A DNA stretch of 41,730 nucleotides. It comes from Candidatus Palauibacter poriticola (lineage in GTDB: Bacteria; Gemmatimonadota; Gemmatimonadetes; Palauibacterales; Palauibacteraceae). Below are positions 24,779-32,670 of this stretch, in pieces (position 1 is the stretch's first letter; each line of letters starts with the position of its first letter). The position numbers and the translations under genes are program-made. Below the pieces are notes generated by a model. That model did not search any database, was not told where the DNA came from, and was given only the letters and a program-made list of their open reading frames with translations. The stretch is taken from contig JAAXHJ010000043.1 of NCBI GenBank assembly GCA_012270965.1, forward strand, positions 1 to 41,730. Direction: 5' to 3'.

Positions 24779-27041
24779 CCGTACGCGACGCGTCGCGCTG
24801 CTGGCCCTCTTCTTTCTGTCGGGGGTCAGCGGGCTGATCTATCAGATCGCCTGGGTTCGGCAGTCCGTCTTTACGTTCGGGGTCAGCGTCTACGCCTACA
24901 GCACGGTCATCGGGGCCTACATGATCGGCCTCGCGCTGGGCAGCTACGCGATGGGCAGGCGAATCGACGCGCACGCACGGCCCCTGCGCACGTACGCGGC
25001 ACTGGAAGTGGGGATCGCGGCGCTCGCCGCGCTGTCGCCCTTCCTACTCGGGGCGCTGCACGCGATCTACCCGGAACTCAGCAACGCCCTCCCAGCCGGA
25101 GGCTTCTGGCTCACGCTGGGTCGGCTTGTGTTCTCGCTCGCCGTCCTTACGCCGACGACCTTTCTCGTCGGAGCTACACTGCCGGTCATGAGCCGGATCT
25201 ACGCGACGCACGGCGGGCGCGTAGGGAGCGACGTGGGGCGGCTCTACCTCGTGAACACGGCGGGTGCCGCGCTGGGCTGCGTTCTTACGGGACTCGTCTT
25301 TCTCCGGTACCTGGGCGCGCGGGAGACCATCTTCCTCGGTGCGGCGATCAATCTGTTCGTCGCGGGGGGGGCACTCGCCCTCACCCGGTGGGTTCGGGCC
25401 CCACGGGCGGGCGGGGCGGCGAGCGAGGCGGGCGATGTCGCGATGGACTCGGCGCCTGTGGCCGGAGGGGGTACCGGATCCGCGGGGGATGCGCTCCCGA
25501 TCTCGGCCGGGGCGTTGCGCTACGTCGCGATTGCGTACGCCATCTCCGGCTTCATCGCGCTCGGCTACGAGGTGGTGTGGGCGCGGATCCTCTACATCCA
25601 CTCCTCGCACGCGTCGTACTCGTTTTCGCTCATGCTGACCGTCTTCCTCGCCGGGCTCGCGGTCGGGGGCGCCGGGGCGAGCTGGATCCTGCGGCGGAGA
25701 CGGGCGGCGCTGAGACACTTCGGCGTGATCCAGCTCGCGCTCGGACTGCTCGCCGTCCTCATCCTCCACGCCTTCGCGCAACTTCCCGCGCTTCACCTCG
25801 CGGATTGGTTCGGTGGCTACACGGTCGCCTACGAGTTCCTCATCGCCTTCGTCACGGTCTTTCCTCCCACCGTCCTTCTCGGGGCGCTGTTCCCGGTCGT
25901 CGGGAGCCTGTACACGCGCGAGCGAGCGCGGGTCGTGGGGCGTCGCATCGGCCGCGTGAACGCGTTCAACACGCTGGGAGCCATCATCGGTTCGCTCGGC
26001 GCGGGGTTCGTGCTGGTGCCACTCCTCGGGTTGCGCAACACGACGGTCGCCTTGGCGGTGCTGAACCTCGCCCTCGGAGCGATGGCGCTGCGCTTCGACC
26101 GCGGGGGCCGGCGGGCGCTGCGATTCGCGCCGGCGGGCGCGCTGGTGGCCACGATCGCGGCCGTCGCCATCCTCCCCACCGGCTTTTACCTCGGCTCGTA
26201 CTACACGGAGACCGACCGGCTCATCTTCTACAAGGAGGGCGTGGAGACCACGGTCGCCGTGCTCGAGATCCCGGAGGACAACTACAAGATCTCCTTCGTC
26301 AACGGGCGCGACGAGGTGCCGACGGATCGCGCGAGCATGTTGGCGTTCCGGCTGCTTGGACACCTCCCGCCCCTGCTCCGGCCCGGAGCGCGCAATGCCC
26401 TGGTCCTGAGCTTCGGCAACGGGATCGCCACCGGGACGATGAACACGCACGACATCCCCGTCATCGACGCGGTGGACCTCTCCCCCGAGATGATGGAGGC
26501 GGCCGCGGTCTACTCGGAGGAGAACTACAACGTTCTCGACAGCGACCGGCTGCGGCTCCACGTCGAGGACGGACGGAACTTCCTGCTCCGGGCGGAGGAG
26601 TCGTACGACATCATCTCGGTGGACGCGACGCACCCGGCGAACGCGAGTTCATGGGCACTGTTCACGAGCGAGTTCTACCAGTTGATCGAGAGCCGGCTCG
26701 CCGCGGACGGCGTCTTCATGCAATGGATCCCCATCCACGGCGTCCGCGAAGACGACTATCGCGACATCCTGCGGACCGCTTGGGATATCTTCCCCAACAT
26801 GGTGCTGTGGTCGACCGGATCGACGCACAGTTACGTCGTCGCCACGCGGGAACCGATGTCGTCCGTCGTAATGCAGTCGGTGCTCACGCGGGCGGCGGCC
26901 AACCCGATCGTCGTCCGGGATCTCGGACCGCCGGAAGCGATCACCGGCTACGTGGCGATGGCCGAGGGGGACCTGACCAGCTACATCGGGCGCGGCCCCG
27001 TCATCACGGACAACGACGCCTTCTTCATGCCGGCCCGCTAG
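24765..27041 (+). CDS. Membrane-fused spermidine synthase-like protein without canonical start
   Basis: The family pattern begins near 24783 (RVALLALFFLSGVSGLIYQI), but the frame from the last stop (24723) to the ATG at 24921 contains no ATG, GTG or TTG. Either a rare codon (CTG 24765 or ATT 24762) is used or the true start was lost when the toxin cluster arrived. From ATG 24921 the product is 706 aa and lacks the first membrane segment. The first 430 residues hold about eight to ten membrane segments of the fused MFS/spermidine-synthase type. The C-terminal part is a Rossmann aminopropyltransferase/methyltransferase-like domain: ALVLSFGNGIATGTM, IDAVDLSPEMMEAA, VEDGRNFL, DIISVDATHP. Polyamine synthesis is only the family label. 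Confidence 0.83.
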   Translation: MIVGSRTRRVALLALFFLSGVSGLIYQIAWVRQSVFTFGVSVYAYSTVIGAYMIGLALGSYAMGRRIDAHARPLRTYAALEVGIAALAALSPFLLGALHAIYPELSNALPAGGFWLTLGRLVFSLAVLTPTTFLVGATLPVMSRIYATHGGRVGSDVGRLYLVNTAGAALGCVLTGLVFLRYLGARETIFLGAAINLFVAGGALALTRWVRAPRAGGAASEAGDVAMDSAPVAGGGTGSAGDALPISAGALRYVAIAYAISGFIALGYEVVWARILYIHSSHASYSFSLMLTVFLAGLAVGGAGASWILRRRRAALRHFGVIQLALGLLAVLILHAFAQLPALHLADWFGGYTVAYEFLIAFVTVFPPTVLLGALFPVVGSLYTRERARVVGRRIGRVNAFNTLGAIIGSLGAGFVLVPLLGLRNTTVALAVLNLALGAMALRFDRGGRRALRFAPAGALVATIAAVAILPTGFYLGSYYTETDRLIFYKEGVETTVAVLEIPEDNYKISFVNGRDEVPTDRASMLAFRLLGHLPPLLRPGARNALVLSFGNGIATGTMNTHDIPVIDAVDLSPEMMEAAAVYSEENYNVLDSDRLRLHVEDGRNFLLRAEESYDIISVDATHPANASSWALFTSEFYQLIESRLAADGVFMQWIPIHGVREDDYRDILRTAWDIFPNMVLWSTGSTHSYVVATREPMSSVVMQSVLTRAAANPIVVRDLGPPEAITGYVAMAEGDLTSYIGRGPVITDNDAFFMPAR

Positions 27042-27058
27042 GGCGGGAGCAAAGTGCC

Positions 27059-27472
27059 ATGCTCGTCAAGTTGACGTCCCACGGAGGACGCGCTGTCGGT
27101 GAGCTACGAGGGCGAAAGGCCGCGATCTCGGGCTTTCCGAACACGGAATACGTCGACGTAACCGAGGAGAACGGGCGCATCGTGCTGACGCCCATGCGGC
27201 CGACCGGGGCGGACGCGGTGCGGGCGAAACTGGCCGCACTGAGGTTGTCCGACGCGGACGTGGCGGAAGCCGTCGCTTGGGCGCGCCGGGCTGAACGACG
27301 ACGGTTCGCACGGTCCTCGAGGGATCTGCCTTGCTATCCCCTCAGTACGAGACGCCGGTCGCTCGACACAGCCAGCGCTGGAATGGCGCGGCCGTACGGC
27401 ACAGGGTGGCGAACCGGTCCAGGAAGCCGCCCGACACCACGTCGTCTTCGCTCAGTTGCACGACGGCGATGA
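27059..27472 (+). CDS. AbrB-type antitoxin, orphan, with run-on C-terminus
   Basis: 137 residues from ATG 27059, 17 bases after the spermidine-synthase-like stop. Residues 1-48 (MLVKLTSHGGRAVGELRGRK through GRIVLTPMR) are a swapped-hairpin AbrB domain. Residues 49-80 (ADAVRAKLAALRLSDADVAE then AVAWARR) match antitoxins that normally precede a PIN-domain toxin. After AWARRAE the reading continues as basic low-complexity sequence antisense to the DUF2461 gene, which it overlaps by 131 bases. The bases following could encode only the first residues of a toxin (VRTVL), so the toxin is deleted and the antitoxin reads into foreign sequence. Confidence 0.65.
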   Translation: MLVKLTSHGGRAVGELRGRKAAISGFPNTEYVDVTEENGRIVLTPMRPTGADAVRAKLAALRLSDADVAEAVAWARRAERRRFARSSRDLPCYPLSTRRRSLDTASAGMARPYGTGWRTGPGSRPTPRRLRSVARRR

Positions 27473-28028
27473 AGTCCTTGCGCCGCAGGTCCCGGATCAG
27501 AGGGTGGTCGATGCTGAAGCCCTGCGGGGCCCGGACGAGCGAGTCGCCCGAGAGTGCGAACGTCCTCCGAAAAGCCGCGCCGCGCGACGCCCGCTTCCAA
27601 GCTTGCGGATCCTCGTCGATGGCCTCGCGGATCTGCCGGAGCGCCGGCCCGCCGGGGCGCCAAGAGCCGCAACCCATGAAACAACGCCCCGGCTGAAGGT
27701 GCAGGTAGAAGCCGGGAGCATGGGCGTCCCTGCCCGCCTCGTGCCGGAACTGGATGCCGGTGTGGGTCTTGTACGGGGTTTTTTCCTTCGAGAAGCGGGT
27801 GTCGCGGTAGATCCGGAAGAGCGAGCCGCCATTCGCCCTCGGGACCGCGAGAAAGTGGGGGCTGATGCGCTCGAGGGGCGCGGAGAAATCGGAGATGAAA
27901 CGCAGAGCAGGATCTCTGACGTCCGCCTCGTATCGTGACTTGTTGGCGAGAAACCACTCGCGGTGGTTGTTGGCGGCCAACTCGCTCAGGAAGCTGAAGG
28001 TGCGGGGCGTGAAGTAGGCTGCGGTCAT
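27342..28028 (-). CDS. DUF2461 family protein (TIGR02453)
   Basis: 228 residues from ATG 28028. It starts AYFTPRTFSFLSELAANNHR and includes EWFLANKSRYEADVRDPALR, SLFRIYRDTRFSKEKTPYKT, GFYLHLQPGRCFMGCGSWRP and a C-terminal ALRQIREAI region, the full pattern of this family at its usual length of about 220 aa. The function is unknown; members are widespread cytoplasmic proteins. Divergent from the SRPBCC gene at 28146 over a 117-bp gap. Confidence 0.9.
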   Translation of the reverse strand: MTAAYFTPRTFSFLSELAANNHREWFLANKSRYEADVRDPALRFISDFSAPLERISPHFLAVPRANGGSLFRIYRDTRFSKEKTPYKTHTGIQFRHEAGRDAHAPGFYLHLQPGRCFMGCGSWRPGGPALRQIREAIDEDPQAWKRASRGAAFRRTFALSGDSLVRAPQGFSIDHPLIRDLRRKDFIAVVQLSEDDVVSGGFLDRFATLCRTAAPFQRWLCRATGVSY

Positions 28029-28145
28029 TGCAGGGTGGCTCGCCGGCTGGGGAGACAAGTATGATGGCCGGGGCCGATAGCTACGGCGTCGGTCCGAGAG
28101 AAGCAAGAAACGGGGGATCCACCATCGACCAGACAACGGCCCGCC

Positions 28146-28592
28146 ATGACGCGCACCGAACTCAGCCGTAGCGTCGACGCTCCGGCCGGAGTCGTTTTTT
28201 CGACCGTCGCCGACATCGCCAACTTTTCCGAGGCGGTGCCGCACATCGAGCACGTCGAGTTCCTGTCGGAGGAGAGGTCGGGCGTGGGCGCCCGCTTTCG
28301 GGAGACGCGGGTGATGGGCGGCAGAAGGGCGGCCACGGAGTTGAAGGTGACCGAATACGTGCAGGATGAGCGGGTTCGTTTTGTGTCCGACCAGGGCGGT
28401 ACGGTCTGGGACACGACGTTCACCGTCGAGCCGGGCCCGGATGGCGGCGGGACACGGCTGGTGATGGTGATGGAGGCGAGGCCCTACCGGCTTGTCGCGA
28501 AACTCGTCACGCCGCTCATGAAGCAAGTCGTGGCCAGGGCGATTGCCGCGGATCTTGATGCCGTGAAGGCATACGCCGAGGCGGCCGGATAG
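28146..28592 (+). CDS. SRPBCC (polyketide cyclase/dehydrase-like) protein
   Basis: 148 residues, cytoplasmic. LSRSVDAPAGVVFSTVADIA, NFSEAVPHIEHVEFLSEERS, GARFRETR and WDTTFTVEP show the Bet v1-like SRPBCC fold (polyketide_cyc2 family) over the whole length, with a final amphipathic helix (TPLMKQVVARAIAADLDAVK). Such proteins bind lipids or polyketide-like ligands; the actual ligand is unknown. The start is ATG 28146; no upstream alternative exists within the divergent gap. Confidence 0.85.
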   Translation: MTRTELSRSVDAPAGVVFSTVADIANFSEAVPHIEHVEFLSEERSGVGARFRETRVMGGRRAATELKVTEYVQDERVRFVSDQGGTVWDTTFTVEPGPDGGGTRLVMVMEARPYRLVAKLVTPLMKQVVARAIAADLDAVKAYAEAAG

Positions 28593-28693
28593 CCGCTCGA
28601 CGGCGATGGTGCCAGTGCTTGTCGATTTGATTCCCTTCGCGCCACGGATCCCCACCAAGAGCGATCCACGTCGTTGCCGCGCTCCTGGCAGCG

Positions 28694-29014
28694 ATGGCGA
28701 TCTGGGCAACGCCGGGGGTCGCGGGCGCACAGGAGATTATCGAACTCCCGGGCGAAGACTGCTGGCTCGAGGTCGACTTCGAGGAGGTCTACCGCGTCGG
28801 TTCCGCGCTCGAAGAAGCGTGGCAGGAGTTCGGCAACATCGGCCGGGTGGGGTTCGACGACGCCGGAAGCCTTCACGTGTTCGATTCGCCTGGCTGCGCG
28901 GGTCGTTGTCGTGAATCCGGAGGGAGACTTCATTCGCGAATTCGGCGCAGAGGCGAAGGGCCGGGCGAATTCCACTCGGCGCTACCGCGGACTGAGAGAT
29001 CTCGAGGGTCGTGA
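28694..29014 (+). pseudogene. Truncated six-bladed beta-propeller protein
   Basis: A signal-peptide-like start (AIWATPGVAGAQ) is followed by EVYRVGSALEEAWQEFGNIG and RVGFDDAGSLHVFDS, the usual first blade of secreted 6-bladed beta-propeller proteins. The next piece is in another frame (LAARVVVVNPEGDFIREFG), and the end (GEGPGEFHSALP) returns to the first frame. Two compensating frameshifts about 70 bases apart interrupt the gene, and everything after the first blade is missing. The serine hydrolase gene begins right after it. Confidence 0.55.
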
Positions 29015-29045
29015 GGAGCGCTCCGTCTCCCGGACAGCGGACCGA

Positions 29046-30284
29046 ATGGTGGTATCGGGGACCGGCGGCGGAGCCCGGGCGCGCGAGGAGATCGAGACGT
29101 TCGAGTTCGCCGCAGAGCTGTTGAGGAAGCGATACGCGGGGCCAGTGCTCGGGACGCTCGCTGCGCTGGCGCACGCAACGGCGATGCAGGCCGCAGCGCA
29201 GGAGCTGCCCCTCGCGCGGACGGACGGGAGTCGGTGGGCCGAGGTCATCGAGATCTCCCGCGGGAAGCTCGACTCGCTGCGGCGGGCAATGTCGATCCCC
29301 GGCCTCTCCATCTCCGTCTCCGTGGACCGCCGGGTCGTGTGGTCCGAGGGGATGGGATACGCGGACCTCGAGCTTCGGAGCCCCGCCACGCCGCTCACCC
29401 GCTACCGGATCGGGAGCATCTCCAAGATCTTCACCGCAGCCGGCGCCGCGCTCCTCCACCAGAGGGGAGATCTCGATCTGGACGCGCCCGTGCAGACCTA
29501 CGTCCCCTCCTTCCCCCGCAAGCCGGAGGGGGAGATCACCACGCGCCTCCTCGCGGGACATCTCGCGGGGATCCGGCACTACGTGGACATCGAGGCGGAG
29601 TACTACCGCACGCGGCGCTACGAGACGGTCTTCGAGGCGCTCGAGATCTTTCGCGACGATCCGCTCGTCGCGGTTCCCGGGACCGAATGGTCATATTCGA
29701 GCTACGGGTTCAACCTCATGAGCGCGGTGATCGCGGCGGCTTCGGGACGAGGGTTCCTGCAGTACATGGACGAAGAGGTGTTCGAGCCGCTCGGAATGCT
29801 CCATACGGGCGGAGACCACAGCGACAGCCTGGTCGTGAACCGTGCGCGCCCCTACGACCGCGCGCCGGACGGCCGCATCATCAACGCCCGCCACATCGAC
29901 AACTCCCACAAGTGGGCCGGGGGCGGCTTCCTCTCCACGACGGAGGACCTGCTGCACTTCGCCCACGCGCACCTCGAGCCGGGCCTCTTCAGCCGGGAGA
30001 CGCTGGACTTGGTGTGGACATCTCAGCGCACCGCCTCCGGCGAGGAGATCGGGGTTGGCATCGGCTGGCGCCTCATGCCGCCCTCGCGGGTGGGCGGTCG
30101 GCGCGCGGTCGGACATGCGGGCGGCGCGATCGGCGGCAACGCGCTGCTCATCATCTACCCGGACGACGGCGTGACCGTCGCCGTCGCCGCGAACATCGCG
30201 GACATCGGCTATCCGCAGGGCGGCGCACTCGTGTTCGGAGACGTGATTTACGAGATCGCCGACATCTTCATCGAGGCTCGCTGA
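29046..30284 (+). CDS. Exported serine hydrolase, beta-lactamase class C family
   Basis: 412 residues from ATG 29046; TTG 29121 would start a better signal peptide (RKRYAGPVLGTLAALAHATA then MQAAAQ) and is a strong alternative. The SxxK motif is S124-I-S-K127 in RIGSISKIFTAAG. The Tyr motif reads YSSYG (usually YSNxG), and HAGG supplies the third element (HxG). GMGYADLELRSPATPLTRYR and FEPLGMLHTGGD are typical of the beta-lactamase/D-alanyl-D-alanine carboxypeptidase-like esterase family. The likely role is a periplasmic peptidase or esterase rather than antibiotic resistance. Confidence 0.87.
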   Translation: MVVSGTGGGARAREEIETFEFAAELLRKRYAGPVLGTLAALAHATAMQAAAQELPLARTDGSRWAEVIEISRGKLDSLRRAMSIPGLSISVSVDRRVVWSEGMGYADLELRSPATPLTRYRIGSISKIFTAAGAALLHQRGDLDLDAPVQTYVPSFPRKPEGEITTRLLAGHLAGIRHYVDIEAEYYRTRRYETVFEALEIFRDDPLVAVPGTEWSYSSYGFNLMSAVIAAASGRGFLQYMDEEVFEPLGMLHTGGDHSDSLVVNRARPYDRAPDGRIINARHIDNSHKWAGGGFLSTTEDLLHFAHAHLEPGLFSRETLDLVWTSQRTASGEEIGVGIGWRLMPPSRVGGRRAVGHAGGAIGGNALLIIYPDDGVTVAVAANIADIGYPQGGALVFGDVIYEIADIFIEAR

Positions 30285-30318
30285 ACCGGTGCTCCGCAGC
30301 CCGTCCGGCGGTGGGGAA

Positions 30319-30391
30319 TGGAGCCGATCGGATTCGAACCGACGACCTCCTGCTTGCAAAGCAGGCGCTCTCCCAACTGAGCTACGGCCCC
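30319..30391 (-). tRNA. tRNA-Ala (anticodon TGC)
   Basis: Reading the minus strand, the sequence GGGGCCGTAGCTCAGTTGGG opens a 73-nt cloverleaf. The acceptor stem GGGGCCG/CGGCTCC pairs with one G-T wobble, the anticodon arm is CTGCT-TTGCAAG-CAG type with TGC, and the T-arm has GGTTCGAATCC. The discriminator base is A. CCA is not encoded (TTC follows). No tRNA-flanking integrase attachment duplication was found in the window. Confidence 0.95.
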
Positions 30392-30936
30392 GTGATGCGA
30401 GCGAGACACGGAGGTCCCCCCGGGGGGTGAAGGATGGGGCCCCCGCCCCCTGCTCGCCAATTTCAGCCGGTGTTCTGGCAGTCGGCCGGGACGTCACGCG
30501 TCTCGAGGGCGGCCGCGATTCGCAACCCGTCCCGGATGTGCGGGACGAGTACCGCGCTCGAACCGACCGTGAGTGCAGATCGCGCGTGGCGCCTACCAAG
30601 TACCGTGCCAGCAGATCGGCCTCGTCGTCAACATCGGTCGGCGCGCGTACGACCCGGAGCGGCCCCGAGTGCACGTAACGCTGCGGATCCGGCGCAAGTT
30701 TCCCGGTACGGAACTCTCCCTCGATACGGCTAGCGCGGCCGCCACTGCCCGTCCCTACTGCCACGTCCGGCACCCAGCCTCGGCGAGCGCCCGCTCGTAC
30801 GCTTCGATTTCGCACGCCTCAAGCCCGCCAACCCGCCGGAAACCATCGCGGAAATTTCCCTTATCGGACAACAAAGGATCCGCACGAGAGGACGCCCGAT
30901 GCCCAACCCCCCTTCGCACCCCCCCGCAAGCGCGGC
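30392..30936. other. 545 bp without a recognisable gene
   Basis: Short frames on both strands do not resemble any family I know and change frame repeatedly. One minus-strand stretch (ending GGLEACEIEAYERALAEAGC at about 30780) looks more protein-like than the rest and may be another remnant. The region sits between tRNA-Ala and the integrase fragment and is most simply read as eroded mobile-element DNA. Confidence 0.4.
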
Positions 30937-31149
30937 ATGGGTGGAGTGTCCGATCTGCCCGCCGGTCCGTGAGCACGACCCTGGGAGGCCATCGAGGCCG
31001 CGTGGATCGACCCCGGCCGCCCCCCGACGCTTGCGGTCGAGCACGGGGAGCGGATCGCCGACGCGATTGCGGACGCGCTCTCGCCCGCCACCCGCCGCGC
31101 CTACCGGTCGGCCCTTCGCGGCTTCGCCCGGTCGCCGCACTCGCGATGA
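30937..31149 (+). pseudogene. N-terminal fragment of a tyrosine recombinase/integrase
   Basis: The frame from ATG 30937 contains a TGA at 30970-30972, then reads EAIEAAWIDPGRPPTLAVEH and GERIADAIADALSPATRRAY, then RSALRGFARSPHSR before a stop. LSPATRRAYRSALRGFARW is the classical SAM-like core-binding start of phage-type integrases. The catalytic domain is completely absent. The reading ends exactly where the oppositely oriented helicase fragment begins. Confidence 0.6.
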
Positions 31150-31320
31150 ACATGAGCGCCCTGCTCTTCCCCGAGGCGGGCGGCGATTTGACGAGAAGGT
31201 ACTGCTCGCCCCGCTTCTCCCACGCCCGTTCCCGCATCGGACGCATCCCGAGCTCGTTCGAGCGGGTGGTGCGCCCCGTCCGGGCATAGCGGACGGAGAC
31301 GGATGGAATGCCTTGGCCGG
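31137..31320 (-). pseudogene. N-terminal fragment of a DEAD/DEAH helicase
   Basis: The minus strand reads GIPSVSVRYARTGRTTRSNE, LGMRPMRERAWEKRGEQYLL and VKSPPASGKSRALMFIA with no frameshift. This matches the start of large restriction-type helicases whose N-terminus runs YxRTGxxTxxNxLGMRxMQxRAYExRxxQYLLxKxPPASGKSRALMFIALDKL. PPASGKS is the Walker A loop. The sequence breaks off directly after MFIA, at the joint with the integrase fragment, and its upstream side abuts the YafQ gene. Confidence 0.6.
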
Positions 31321-31323
31321 AGG

Positions 31324-31659
31324 TCACTTGAACAACTCCGCGTGAGTGCCGGCGCGGACGAAGTTGATCGAGCCGCCCGGCTTCGGGGAATCGCCGACCT
31401 GATAGATTAGAAGGAAATCGCCGCCGACATGGCATTCGCGGTGATTCGCCCATCCGCCTTTCAGCGCGTGGTCCCTCCGCTCGGGTCCGAGCGGAGCCTC
31501 GTTGGCGATGAGGTCGAGCATGACCGCCTTGAGACGCTTCATGTCGTACCGGCCGGAACGCGAAAGGCGCTTCCAATCCTTGAGGAAGTCACGGGTGAAG
31601 TCGACCCGCCGTGGCGGGCGCGCCCGCTTACCGGCCGCCGACTTCTTCAAGCTCCGCAA
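31324..31659 (-). CDS. YafQ-like toxin (RelE/ParE superfamily)
   Basis: 111 residues from a TTG start at 31659 (a second TTG is at 31650). VDFTRDFLKDWKRLSRSGRY, PERRDHALKGGWANHRECHV and GGDFLLIYQVGDSP show the YafQ pattern, including the H-x-L, R-E-C-H-V and L-L-I-Y segments used by this ribosome-dependent mRNA interferase family. The N-terminal 15 residues are a basic extension. The gene overlaps the antitoxin by 32 bases and lies downstream of it, the standard order for a toxin-antitoxin pair. Confidence 0.87.
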   Translation of the reverse strand: MRSLKKSAAGKRARPPRRVDFTRDFLKDWKRLSRSGRYDMKRLKAVMLDLIANEAPLGPERRDHALKGGWANHRECHVGGDFLLIYQVGDSPKPGGSINFVRAGTHAELFK

Positions 31660-31909
31660 ACATCTCGTCCGCGTCGGCGAATCGCGCCGTCCCCCGTCTC
31701 ATCATCTCCTCCGACTCGGCCATCGCCCGTCGCGTCTCGGCGTTCGGCACCTTGAGTTCGAGGGGGAACGCCTGATCGACCGCGATGCGGTGGAAGAACA
31801 GCCGTACGGCCTCCGAGGCCGTCAGCCCCATCGCCGCGAGCGCCGCCGTAGCCTTCCGCTTCATTTCCGTGTCCATTCGGACGTGGAGCATCGAACTGTG
31901 CGTCTTCAT
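31628..31909 (-). CDS. RelB/DinJ-family antitoxin
   Basis: 93 residues from ATG 31909 with GGAG nine bases upstream. SMLHVRMDTEMKRKATAALA followed by AMGLTASEAVRLFFHRIAVD is the ribbon-helix-helix N-terminus of RelB/DinJ antitoxins, which binds its own operator. FPLELKVPNAETRRAMAESE and the acidic tail (ADADEMFAELEEVG) bind and neutralise the toxin. Directly overlapping the YafQ gene, with which it should be autoregulated. Confidence 0.9.
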   Translation of the reverse strand: MKTHSSMLHVRMDTEMKRKATAALAAMGLTASEAVRLFFHRIAVDQAFPLELKVPNAETRRAMAESEEMMRRGTARFADADEMFAELEEVGGR

Positions 31910-31979
31910 CTGACCATCTCCTGTGTCGCAATTGCGACATAAGTTGTCATTCTGGCGCGCCCCGGTCAACCCGAACCGG

Positions 31980-32294
31980 TCAGGCAACCGTCTCGGAAGC
32001 CGTCATCTTGGTGTACAGATCGAAGAGTTTCTCCAACCGCTCCGTATCGTTCCGGAAGCGCCGACCGATGTAGATGCGCTCCAGCACTTCGTCGTTTCGC
32101 TCGTGGGCGGCGCGGAGATTCTCCGGCATCCCACCGGGAGCGTAGAGATCGGCGATCGTAGCGGGGAAGTGCGCCTCGCGCGCCAAGAGGATGTTCTCAG
32201 CGCAAGCTGTCAGATCCCTTCGGTTCGTCGCAGTGAGAATCGGCAGCGGGAAGGTGTTCCAGCCGATGGTGTTCGAGTAACGATGGGGCGGCAA
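31980..32294 (-). pseudogene. C-terminal fragment of an MmeI-like DNA methyltransferase
   Basis: 104 residues remain: RYSNTIGWNTFPLPILTATN, RRDLTACAENILLAREAHFP, ATIADLYAPGGMPENLRAAH and ERNDEVLERIYIGRRFRNDT followed by ERLEKLFDLYTKMT. This is the conserved C-terminal end of type IIL/MmeI-like restriction-methylation enzymes (about 900 aa or more), where the preceding residues carry target recognition and the SAM-binding methylase domain. All of that is missing beyond 32294. It lies upstream of RelB-YafQ on the same strand, as if a restriction island was once here. Confidence 0.72.
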
Positions 32295-32353
32295 GTGAGT
32301 TACTGGGCCGTGAGCGCACTCTGGTCGCGGTTCGCGGACCGGGAGCGGGGCCG

Positions 32354-32640
32354 GTGAGGGAGTCGCGGCAAGCCGTCCGGGACGTGCTCGAACGGGGCGG
32401 GGCGGAACGGCTCGGGCTGGACCATTGGCGCTGCGGAGTCTGCGGATCGGGGACGCTCAAGCTCGGGCGGGGTCGGGAAACGGCGCTGACTTGCTGGGGC
32501 GGCGGGTGCTCGCTGGCGGAGCTGACGGCGTGGCTCGGACTCGGGACCGGACGCGTTCCCGTCCCCGGCCTCCGGATGTGGCGCGGCCAAGTCTTCGACG
32601 GCCGGCAACCGGCCTCTCCCGTCTCGGGCCTCTCGGTCGG
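32354..32640 (+). pseudogene. Primase-like zinc-finger fragment
   Basis: From GTG 32354 (overlapping a small upstream frame as GTGA) the reading is RESRQAVRDVLERGGAERLG, LDHWRCGVCGSGTLKLGRGR and ETALTCWGGGCSLAELTAWL. Two Cys pairs (CGVC and CWGGGC) separated by about 20 residues resemble the CHC2-type zinc finger at the N-terminus of phage or plasmid primases, followed by the usual LAELxxxLGL helix. No primase catalytic domain follows; the frame runs into low-complexity sequence and a tandem repeat. A related fragment is at 41464-41730. Confidence 0.45.
32565..32605 (+). repeat. 41-bp direct repeat, left copy
   Basis: Perfectly identical to 41690-41730, the last bases of the window, in the same orientation (offset 9125); the four bases before (32561-32564 and 41686-41689) match except one. 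The repeat begins CCGGCCTCCGGATGTGGCGC and ends CTTCGACGGCCGG. The true length may be greater because the right copy is cut by the window edge. It lies within or just after the primase-like fragment in both places. Confidence 0.9.
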
Positions 32641-32670
32641 GGGCGGAAACGTGCTTACGGGCTGCCGTGG

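Noticed and set aside
25044..26633. 529-residue minus-strand frame
   Set aside because: Charged low-complexity shadow of the spermidine-synthase-like gene, with no motifs.
30392..30936. Possible small toxin-antitoxin or integrase accessory genes
   Set aside because: Several protein-like snippets but no frame stays consistent and no motif could be confirmed.
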